DNA of 28,785 nucleotides, from NCBI GenBank assembly GCA_045119215.1, contig JBGVDD010000255.1, forward strand, positions 1 through 28,785. Reading direction: 5' to 3'. Under the pieces are notes generated by a model that saw only the letters and a list, made by a program, of their open reading frames with translations, was not told the DNA's origin and did not search any database. Shown here in pieces: positions 15,237 to 21,084 of the stretch (the first letter of the stretch is position 1; every line of letters begins with the position of its first letter). This stretch comes from RUG11237 sp045119215 (GTDB lineage Bacteria > Bacillota > Clostridia > Lachnospirales > Lachnospiraceae). The position numbers and the translations under genes are program-made.

Positions 15237-15893
15237 ATGAAATCAGTATTAATTATAGGAATGGGAAGATTTGGAAATCATCTATGTAGAAAGATGGTGG
15301 AACTTAAAAATCAAGTGATGATTGTGGATGTGCAGGAAGAAAAATTGTCATATATGCTTCCTTTTGTTACTAGTGCAAAGATTGGAGATTGTACCAATGT
15401 AGATGTATTGAAAAGTATCGGTGTGGGTAACTTTGATTTGTGTTTTGTTTGTATTGGGACTAATTTTCAAAGCAGCTTAGAAATTACCAGTCTCTTAAAG
15501 GAATGCGGCGCCAAATTTGTCATCAGCAAGGCTACCAGAGATATTCAGGCAAAGTTCCTTTTGCGTAATGGTGCAGATAAAGTAATCTATCCGGATAAGG
15601 ATATTGCAGAGAAAACAGCAGTACAGTACAGTGCAGACCATGTGTTTGACTATATAGAACTGACAGATGAAATTTCCGTGTATGAGATTCCAGTACATGA
15701 AAAATGGGTAGGAAAATCCATCAAAGAGATTAATTTCAGAGCAAAATATCATGTAAGCATTTTGGGTATTAAGGAAATTGAGACAGGGAAACTGGATTTG
15801 ATGCCTGGTGCAGATTATATTTTTAGAAGCGACAGACATCTTATGGTTATTGGAAAACATAAGGATGTGGAACATATTCTTAAATTAAAATAA
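15237..15893 (+). CDS. ktrA: Potassium uptake protein, KtrA/TrkA RCK subunit
   Basis: Cytoplasmic regulator that assembles as a ring on KtrB and gates it in response to nucleotides. The N-terminal RCK_N Rossmann fold shows LIIGMGRFGNH (GxGxxG at residues 8-13), an acidic residue ending strand 2 (MIVDVQEEK), and IGDCTN. The C-terminal RCK_C domain (about 135-218) includes YEIPVHEKWVGKSIKEINFR and ends HLMVIGKHKDVEHI. With 218 residues it has a single RCK unit, as in KtrA, rather than the doubled TrkA of enterobacteria. Six bases separate it from ktrB, so the two are translationally close and certainly one unit. Confidence 0.95.
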   Translation: MKSVLIIGMGRFGNHLCRKMVELKNQVMIVDVQEEKLSYMLPFVTSAKIGDCTNVDVLKSIGVGNFDLCFVCIGTNFQSSLEITSLLKECGAKFVISKATRDIQAKFLLRNGADKVIYPDKDIAEKTAVQYSADHVFDYIELTDEISVYEIPVHEKWVGKSIKEINFRAKYHVSILGIKEIETGKLDLMPGADYIFRSDRHLMVIGKHKDVEHILKLK

Positions 15894-15894
15894 A

Positions 15895-15915
15895 AGGCGT
15901 AGCAAAACTACGCCT
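15895..15915. terminator. Hairpin after ktrA
   Basis: AGGCGTAG and CTACGCCT form a perfect 8-bp stem with a CAAAA loop, starting two bases after the ktrA stop codon. On the plus strand it is followed by AAAGAGGGG instead of T residues; a T-rich tail exists only in the minus direction. It probably marks the 3' end of ktrBA mRNA but is a weak classical terminator. Confidence 0.5.
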
Positions 15916-15986
15916 AAAGAGGGGGGATTTTATAAAAGAAACTATTTGCTGTCAAGTTATTATTCATGCAAATCAGTTGTATATTT

Positions 15987-16121
15987 GTAACAGTTCAGGC
16001 AGGTCTGCGCATTTACTGCGCTGACCGTGAGAAAAGGTGTATTTAACAAAAATCGGGCAATTATGCATGCGTAAGCATTGCCCGATTTCGTAATAGTTTA
16101 GCCTATGGCTGAACTGTTACG
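15987..16121. mobile_element. MITE-like element containing palindromic repeat copy 2
   Basis: About 135 bp bounded by GTAACAGTTCAG on the left (15987-15998) and its exact inverse CTGAACTGTTAC on the right (16109-16120). The interior holds a long perfect hairpin, AAATCGGGCAAT with ATTGCCCGATTT at about 16050-16088, with a T-tract on the minus side. The right end is the 33-bp palindrome at 16089-16121 (31/33 to copy 1). There is no open reading frame. This architecture suggests a small non-autonomous element or repeat cluster; no target-site duplication could be assigned. Confidence 0.45.
16089..16121. repeat. Palindromic repeat, copy 2
   Basis: A 33-bp imperfect palindrome starting CGTAATAGTTTAGCC and ending GGCTGAACTGTTACG. 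It differs from copy 1 (3025-3057) at two positions, both C to T. Its right arm is also the right border of the 135-bp element described separately. Confidence 0.7.
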
Positions 16122-16232
16122 TATATTTTTGAATGCCCTGACTAACTTCTTGACAAGTAATAATATACCCAACAATTGTGGTGAGAATTTGACTTATTTG
16201 TGAAAAAATTGTGAAAAAAAGAAGGTGATGGT

Positions 16233-16889
16233 GTGGTAAAGGGATTTATATTCGATATGGATGGTCTCATGTTGGATACAGAAAAATTATATATCCGTTT
16301 TTGGTGTGAGGCGGCAAGATTTTATGGATATCCTATGGAAGAGTGGCATGCCCTCTCCATTCGAAGCATGGCAGCAAAATTTGCTATTGAGAGATTAAAG
16401 GGGTATTTTGGAGAAGACTTTGATTATCACAAGGTTCGACAGAAACGTATAGAACTTATGAATATTTACATAGAGGAACATGGAATTGAACTAAAGTCAG
16501 GAATTGTGGAAATATTAAGTTATTTACGTCAAAGGGAATATAAAATAGCGGTTGCCACAGCAACAGATATGGAGCGGACCACCAGGTATTTGCAGAAATT
16601 AAACCTATATGATTTCTTTGATGAAATAGTGGTAGCGGCCATGGTAGAGAATGGAAAGCCGGCTCCGGATATTTATGAACTGGCGGCAAAAAAGTTAGGT
16701 CTGCTGCCAAAAGAATGTATGGCATTGGAGGATTCTCCTAATGGTATCTGTGCAGCCTATCACGCAGGATGTAAGCCGGTAATGGTGCCGGATTTAGACC
16801 AGCCGGATGATGAAACAAAGAAGATGTTATTTGCCTGTAAGGAGAATTTATTACAAGTACTTGATATGGTAAAAGCAATGGAGGAATAA
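16233..16889 (+). CDS. HAD-superfamily phosphatase, beta-phosphoglucomutase-like
   Basis: Predicted magnesium-dependent phosphohydrolase or phosphomutase. The four HAD motifs are visible: FIFDMDGLMLDTE (nucleophile and general acid aspartates) at the N-terminus, VATAT for motif II, a lysine in VENGKPAPDIY for motif III, and ALEDSPNGICAA for motif IV. A helical cap occupies about residues 18-80, as in subfamily I enzymes such as PGMB and phosphoglycolate phosphatase. Length is 218 residues. It uses a GTG start behind AAGGTGAT. One base separates its stop codon from the aminotransferase start, so the two are co-translated. Substrate is not deducible. Confidence 0.88.
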   Translation: MVKGFIFDMDGLMLDTEKLYIRFWCEAARFYGYPMEEWHALSIRSMAAKFAIERLKGYFGEDFDYHKVRQKRIELMNIYIEEHGIELKSGIVEILSYLRQREYKIAVATATDMERTTRYLQKLNLYDFFDEIVVAAMVENGKPAPDIYELAAKKLGLLPKECMALEDSPNGICAAYHAGCKPVMVPDLDQPDDETKKMLFACKENLLQVLDMVKAMEE

Positions 16890-16890
16890 A

Positions 16891-18072
16891 ATGATATCAA
16901 AAGAATTTTTAGAAATGTTATCACAAAAATCAGTGATACGTGAAATTTTTGCATATGGTTCGGAAAGAGCCAAGGAAATTGGATATGAAAATGTATTTGA
17001 TTATAGTTTAGGTAATCCATCAGTACCAACTCCTGTAGAATTTAAAGAAAAAATAATTGAAATCCTTCAGGAAAATGACCCAATGACAGTGCATGGTTAT
17101 AGTCCTACCTTGGGGATTCCCTCTGTGCGTCAGGCAGTGGCAGATTCTTTGAATACAAGGTTTGGAATGAAATATGAGATGAAGCATATCTTTATGACTT
17201 CAGCAGCGGCAGGTGCCATAGCCCATGCGTTACGCCTGGTGACGGTTCCGGGAGATGAGGTGATTACCTTTGCACCGTATTTTAGCGAATACGTTCCCTA
17301 TGTAAATAAGACTGGGGCAAAATTAAAGGTAGTGCCAGCGGATACTAAGAGTTTTCAGGTGAATTTTGAAGCTTTGGATACCATGATGAATGAAAAAGTG
17401 ATGGCCCTTTTAATCAACACTCCAAACAATCCTTCCGGATGTGTTTATTCTGAAGAGACCATTAAGCAATTGGCTGCTTACCTAAAGGAAAAAGAGCAGG
17501 AGTATTCACATCCGATTTATATTATTTCAGATGAACCTTACCGTGAAATTGTATTTCAGGGAGTGAATGCACCGTATGTGGCAAAATATTACAACAATAC
17601 CCTTACCTGTTATTCTTTCAGTAAATCTGTATCTTTGCCGGGAGAGCGTATCGGATATTTAGCGGTGGCACCGGGATGTGAAGGGGAAGATGTGCTTGCT
17701 GACATGGCAGGTCAGGTTTCCAGAGGTATCGGTCATAATTGTCCATCGTCATTGATACAGTTGGCTTTGCCATCTATTTTGTATAAGACATCAGATTTAT
17801 CTGTTTATGAGAACAATATGAATATTCTATATGATGCGTTGACGGATATGGGATTTGAATGTGTAAAGCCGGGAGGAACCTTTTATATGTTTCCTAAGGC
17901 ATTGGAAGAAGATTCCAAAGCATTTTGTAATAAAGCCTTAAAGTATGATTTATTACTGGTTCCTGGGGATGGATTTGAATGTCCCGGGTATTTTAGAATG
18001 GCATACTGTATTCCTACGGAAAAAGTAGAGCGTTCTTTGGAAGCGTTTAGAAAGCTGGTAAAGGAGTATTAG
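16891..18072 (+). CDS. PLP-dependent aminotransferase, class I/II
   Basis: Fold-type I aminotransferase, aspartate-aminotransferase related. Landmarks are SLGNPSVPTP near the N-terminus, NTPNNPSGCVYS (PLP ring contact), ISDEPYREIVF (aspartate pairing with the pyridine nitrogen), and SFSKSVSLPGERIGYLA with the Schiff-base lysine at residue 245. The C-terminal arginine that binds the substrate carboxylate lies in YFRMAYC. Length is 393 residues, standard. It is joined to the HAD gene by one base and followed by the Hpt gene after one base. Many proteins of this branch are annotated as aspartate or broad-specificity aminotransferases; the amino-acid substrate cannot be fixed from sequence. Confidence 0.92.
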   Translation: MISKEFLEMLSQKSVIREIFAYGSERAKEIGYENVFDYSLGNPSVPTPVEFKEKIIEILQENDPMTVHGYSPTLGIPSVRQAVADSLNTRFGMKYEMKHIFMTSAAAGAIAHALRLVTVPGDEVITFAPYFSEYVPYVNKTGAKLKVVPADTKSFQVNFEALDTMMNEKVMALLINTPNNPSGCVYSEETIKQLAAYLKEKEQEYSHPIYIISDEPYREIVFQGVNAPYVAKYYNNTLTCYSFSKSVSLPGERIGYLAVAPGCEGEDVLADMAGQVSRGIGHNCPSSLIQLALPSILYKTSDLSVYENNMNILYDALTDMGFECVKPGGTFYMFPKALEEDSKAFCNKALKYDLLLVPGDGFECPGYFRMAYCIPTEKVERSLEAFRKLVKEY

Positions 18073-18073
18073 A

Positions 18074-18463
18074 ATGAGTGAGTTTTGCAGGTGGCTTAAG
18101 GAAGAGGGGGTTCCTGTGGAAGATATAATTTATCGGGGATTTTTGGGAAAAGAGGAGATGTATCTAAAGTATACAAGACGTTTCAAAACAGATGAAAACA
18201 TAAAAAAATTAGGAGAATATCTGGAGGAGCAAAATCCAAGGGAAGCATTTCGGGCGGCTCATACCTTGAAAGGAGTTGTGGAGAATTTTGGCTGGAGACC
18301 TTTGGTGCCTTCTGTCTATTCTTTAGTGGAAAAACTTCGGGGGTATTCTGAAGTTGGTGGAAAAACGGTAGAGGAAGTCTTTGCTCCACAGGAAGAAATT
18401 TGGGGATTGTATCAACAGTTACAGCAGGAAATCGAAGATATCATACAGCACATAGAAATATAA
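18074..18463 (+). CDS. Orphan Hpt-domain phosphotransfer protein
   Basis: Small 129-residue, helix-rich protein matching the histidine phosphotransfer fold. The signature is AAHTLKGVVENFGW with the phospho-accepting His63 followed by TLKG, and a later helix pair around residues 75-125. No kinase, receiver or output domain is fused. The ATG overlaps the region just after the aminotransferase stop codon (one base gap), so it is expressed with metabolic genes rather than with a two-component system, none of which is in the window. It ends directly at a strong bidirectional terminator. Partners would have to be found elsewhere in the genome. Confidence 0.82.
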   Translation: MSEFCRWLKEEGVPVEDIIYRGFLGKEEMYLKYTRRFKTDENIKKLGEYLEEQNPREAFRAAHTLKGVVENFGWRPLVPSVYSLVEKLRGYSEVGGKTVEEVFAPQEEIWGLYQQLQQEIEDIIQHIEI

Positions 18464-18506
18464 AAAAGTTGTGTCTCGTCAACGGATGATGAGACACAAC
18501 TTTTTT
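18462..18506. terminator. Bidirectional terminator between the Hpt gene and arcC
   Basis: AAAAAAGTTGTGTCTC is matched by its exact reverse complement ending in six T residues, around a 13-base loop. A-rich on one side and T-rich on the other, it can stop both the plus-strand Hpt operon and the minus-strand arcC transcript. Confidence 0.93.
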
Positions 18507-18549
18507 ATCGTTATGATATTATAAATTATTTTTTTATATCTGTAATTAT

Positions 18550-19488
18550 CTATAATGTGATGACAGTACCGGTTCTTCCATGAAGAGCTTCTTTTGCTTT
18601 GGCAAGAGATGTGATAATTGCTTTTCTTGTTTTTGCTTTATCAGAAGAGAGAAAGTCAACACATGCCTGTATTTTAGGAAGCATGGTTCCCTCGGAAAAC
18701 TGATTTTCAGCACTGAGTTTTACTGCATCAGCACAGGTAAGAACATCAATGGGTTCTTCTTCTTTGGTTTCGAAATCTTTGCATACCTTATCCACATTGG
18801 TAAGAATCATAAACAAATCAGCATCCACCATTTGTGCTAATTTGGCAGCGGCGATATCTTTTTCAATGACAGCGCTGGCTCCTTTTAACAGGTGATTTTG
18901 TTCCATAACCGGAATACCACCTCCACCGCAGGCAATTACAATGTGTCCTGCATTAGCAAGGGTGTTGATAGATTCGATTTCTATAATATCTAAAGGCTTC
19001 GGTGTAGCAACCACTTTTCGGAATCCTTCACAAGTTTCCACTACAATATTTCCTTTTTCTACTTCAAGGTCTGCCTGTTCCTTACTCATGGGGCGTCCGA
19101 TTGCCTTGGTGGGCTCAAAAAACGCATCGTCATAAGGATCTACCTGTACCTGGGTAATTAAGGTACAAACAGGGCGAACAATGCCCCGGCTCAACAATTC
19201 AGAACGAAGTGCATTCTGTAAGTCATATCCAATATATCCCTGACTCATGGCATCACAGATAGCCAAAGGTGCCACGGTGTATTCCTGGTTGGCTTTACTG
19301 AAATCTCGGATTGCGGCATCAATCATGCCCACCTGAGGTCCATTGCTGTGTGTGATGATTAACTGATGTCCTTCCTCTACCAAATCAGCTAAGGCGATTG
19401 CTGTGTTGGCAACTGCCTGTTTTTGTTCTGGAAGTGTTTTTCCCAAAGCCTTTCTTCCTAAGGCTACTACAATTTTTTTCTTTTCCAT
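18550..19488 (-). CDS. arcC: Carbamate kinase family protein with altered GGNAL motif
   Basis: Amino-acid-kinase fold enzyme of the carbamate kinase family, which makes ATP from carbamoyl phosphate and ADP in arginine, agmatine or purine breakdown. Most family motifs are intact: THSNGPQVGMID, LTQVQVD, ACGGGGIPV, VIEKDIAAAKLAQ, ILTNVDKV and EGTMLPKIQA. The N-terminal phosphate loop, normally ALGGNALG, reads ALGRKALGK: Gly becomes Arg12 and Asn becomes Lys13. This may change the substrate or reflect a paralogous subgroup. Length is 312 residues. GGGAGG lies nine bases before the ATG. No arcA, arcB or antiporter gene is adjacent. The symbol is therefore given for family only. Confidence 0.82.
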   Translation of the reverse strand: MEKKKIVVALGRKALGKTLPEQKQAVANTAIALADLVEEGHQLIITHSNGPQVGMIDAAIRDFSKANQEYTVAPLAICDAMSQGYIGYDLQNALRSELLSRGIVRPVCTLITQVQVDPYDDAFFEPTKAIGRPMSKEQADLEVEKGNIVVETCEGFRKVVATPKPLDIIEIESINTLANAGHIVIACGGGGIPVMEQNHLLKGASAVIEKDIAAAKLAQMVDADLFMILTNVDKVCKDFETKEEEPIDVLTCADAVKLSAENQFSEGTMLPKIQACVDFLSSDKAKTRKAIITSLAKAKEALHGRTGTVITL

Positions 19489-19545
19489 TTTATGTTACCT
19501 CCCAAATCAGTTATTAAAAGTTATTATGTAAAAATCCCTTGGGGA

Positions 19546-19574
19546 TTGACTTGCCTTGTCACTAGTTTTAAAAT
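19546..19574 (+). promoter_or_regulatory. Promoter of the TPR lipoprotein gene
   Basis: TTGACT, 17 bases, TAAAAT on the plus strand, with predicted start near 19581. It faces the arcC promoter with start points a few bases apart, so polymerases leaving one promoter must cross the other. Confidence 0.55.
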
Positions 19575-19590
19575 AATACGCGGTAGGTCT

Positions 19591-19618
19591 ATTATATCAC
19601 ATAATAAAAAAAAGGCAA
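19591..19618 (-). promoter_or_regulatory. Promoter of arcC
   Basis: The minus strand reads TTGCCT, 16 bases, TATAAT. Predicted start is near 19584, giving a leader of about 95 bases that includes a small AATCCC/GGGATT hairpin followed by T residues. Confidence 0.55.
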
Positions 19619-19649
19619 AATAAAACTTAGGTAATTTAGGAGATATTGA

Positions 19650-20708
19650 ATGAATATGAATATAAAAAAAGCAAGTGCAAGTGTATTGGTAGCGTTGACA
19701 ATCCTGTCTGCCACAGGATGTGGAGGTAATGCAACAAAGGAAACCACAAATGTTTCTTTGGGAATGAAAGCATTACAGGAATCCTCCTATGAATCAGCAA
19801 GAGAACATTTCTATAAAGCGATAGAAGAAAATGAGGATTTACAATTAGCTTACAGAGGACTTGGGATGACCTTTATGAATGAGGGGGATTATGAGGCGGC
19901 AAGGGACAACTTTATTCTTGCCTTGCAGAGCGGAAAAAATTCGGTAGGCTCTTTGGAAGTTGATATTTCTATGTATTTAGCCTCTGCTTATAGTAAATTA
20001 AATGAGTATGAAAAGGCAGTGGAAACCTACAGTAATGTATTGGAACTTAAAAAGAAGAATGATGAGTTATATTTTTTAAGAGGGGTAGCTTACCTAAAAT
20101 TACAAGAAACAGACAAAGCTATTGCTGATTTTGATAAAACTATCTCGCTGGATTCCAAAAATGTAACCAGATATATCAATGTTTTTACTTCATTAAAGCA
20201 AGGAGGACAGGAAGAAAAGGGAAGAGAATATATAAATAAGGCACTGTCATTTCTGGGCGATAACCAGGGATTACAAAAAGGAGAATTATATTATTATCTA
20301 GGAGAGTATGACTCTGCCATTGCAGAATTAGAGAATCTGTCTGAAAGTGGGGACAATGTAGCTACACTTTATATGGGAAAATCCTATGAGGCCTTAGGGG
20401 ATGTGAATTATGCAGCTTCACTGTATGAGAAATACTTGAAAGCAGATGAAGGTAACGGTGAAGTGTATAATCAGTTGGGACTTTGTAAACTGAGTATGGA
20501 GGATTATAAAGGGGCGTTGGAATGTTTTCAAAAGGGAATCAAACTGGGGGGAGAACAAAAACTTCAGGAGTTGTATTTTAATGAAGCGGTAGCTTGTGAG
20601 TACAACGGAGATTTTGCTACTGCAAAAACCAAATTTAATGAATATATAAAAAGGTATCCAAATGATGAAAAGGCCAAAAGGGAAGCGGAGTTTTTAAAAA
20701 GCAGATAG
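19650..20708 (+). CDS. TPR-repeat lipoprotein
   Basis: Predicted membrane-anchored lipoprotein facing the outside of the cell. A basic N-terminus and hydrophobic stretch lead to the lipobox SATGC, with the lipidated cysteine at residue 24. The rest (352 residues in all) is built from tetratricopeptide repeats, for example AREHFYKAIEENEDLQLAYRGLG, DYEAARDNFILAL, YEKAVETYSNVLEL, DKAIADFDKTISLD and DYKGALECFQKGIKLG, about eight units. Such proteins are scaffolds, and no enzyme motif is present. An ATG two codons later is an alternative start; TAGGAG precedes the first. It is transcribed alone, divergent from arcC. Partner proteins are unknown. Confidence 0.85.
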   Translation: MNMNIKKASASVLVALTILSATGCGGNATKETTNVSLGMKALQESSYESAREHFYKAIEENEDLQLAYRGLGMTFMNEGDYEAARDNFILALQSGKNSVGSLEVDISMYLASAYSKLNEYEKAVETYSNVLELKKKNDELYFLRGVAYLKLQETDKAIADFDKTISLDSKNVTRYINVFTSLKQGGQEEKGREYINKALSFLGDNQGLQKGELYYYLGEYDSAIAELENLSESGDNVATLYMGKSYEALGDVNYAASLYEKYLKADEGNGEVYNQLGLCKLSMEDYKGALECFQKGIKLGGEQKLQELYFNEAVACEYNGDFATAKTKFNEYIKRYPNDEKAKREAEFLKSR

Positions 20709-20731
20709 AATTGTTTTTGAAAAAGCACAAA

Positions 20732-20754
20732 TATCCTTTGAAACTCAAAGGATA
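20732..20754. terminator. Possible terminator after the TPR lipoprotein gene
   Basis: TATCCTTTGA and TCAAAGGATA form a 10-bp perfect stem around a three-base loop, 23 bases after the stop codon. The following plus-strand bases are A-rich, with no T-run, so termination is uncertain. Confidence 0.4.
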
Positions 20755-20905
20755 AAAATATATTCTGGAATAATGAAAGAATTCTTGTATAGTAATGATG
20801 AAGTTAGAGAAAGTCAATTGTGGATAGTAGAAAAATCTGTGAAAAAAATTGTGGTATATTACACAAAAGTATAAAGTAAATAGGCATTAGGTACTAGAAT
20901 AAAAA

Positions 20906-20952
20906 ACACTATATCTTGTGATAATATATTTGTCAAGAGGAAGATATAGTGT
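20906..20952 (+). promoter_or_regulatory. Pair of NrdR-type boxes upstream of nrdD
   Basis: The 16-mer ACACTATATCTTGTGA (20906-20921) fits the NrdR box consensus ACACWATATNTWGTGT at all but the last position. A weaker second box, GAGGAAGATATAGTGT (20937-20952), starts exactly 31 bp later, the three-turn spacing typical of NrdR pairs. Both lie just upstream of the nrdD -35 element. NrdR is the ATP/dATP-sensing repressor of ribonucleotide reductase genes. The same bases also form an inverted repeat (20901-20917 with 20941-20957) ending in a T-run, so the region may additionally act as a terminator. Confidence 0.7.
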
Positions 20953-20961
20953 TTTTTGTTG

Positions 20962-20990
20962 TTGACGATGGTGGGGGATTCTGCTACAAT
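20962..20990 (+). promoter_or_regulatory. Promoter of nrdD
   Basis: TTGACG, 17 bases, TACAAT, ten bases downstream of the second NrdR box. Predicted start is near 20997, leaving an 88-base leader. Confidence 0.7.
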
Positions 20991-21007
20991 TCAGTTACCG
21001 TTTCACA

Positions 21008-21052
21008 ATGGCGAAAAGGTTAGCACATAGTTTGGTGTACCATTTTTGCCAT
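21008..21052 (+). promoter_or_regulatory. Leader hairpin of nrdD
   Basis: ATGGCGAAAAGGT pairs with ACCATTTTTGCCAT, 13 pairs with one bulged A and one G-U, around an 18-base loop. It occupies the middle of the nrdD untranslated leader. It does not resemble a cobalamin riboswitch, and class III enzymes do not need cobalamin. Function unknown. Confidence 0.45.
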
Positions 21053-21084
21053 ATTAGCAATGTAAATGGAATGAAAAGGGAAGG

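Noticed and set aside
16125..16232. TTGACA at about 16151 as a promoter for the HAD-aminotransferase-Hpt operon
   Set aside because: No -10-like hexamer at 16-18 bases; nearby TAATAT is too close. The promoter of this operon was not found.
20850..20870. TTGTG-N8-CACAA palindrome upstream of the NrdR boxes as a third NrdR box
   Set aside because: It does not fit the ACACWATATNTWGTGT orientation and is not at a whole-turn spacing from the other two.
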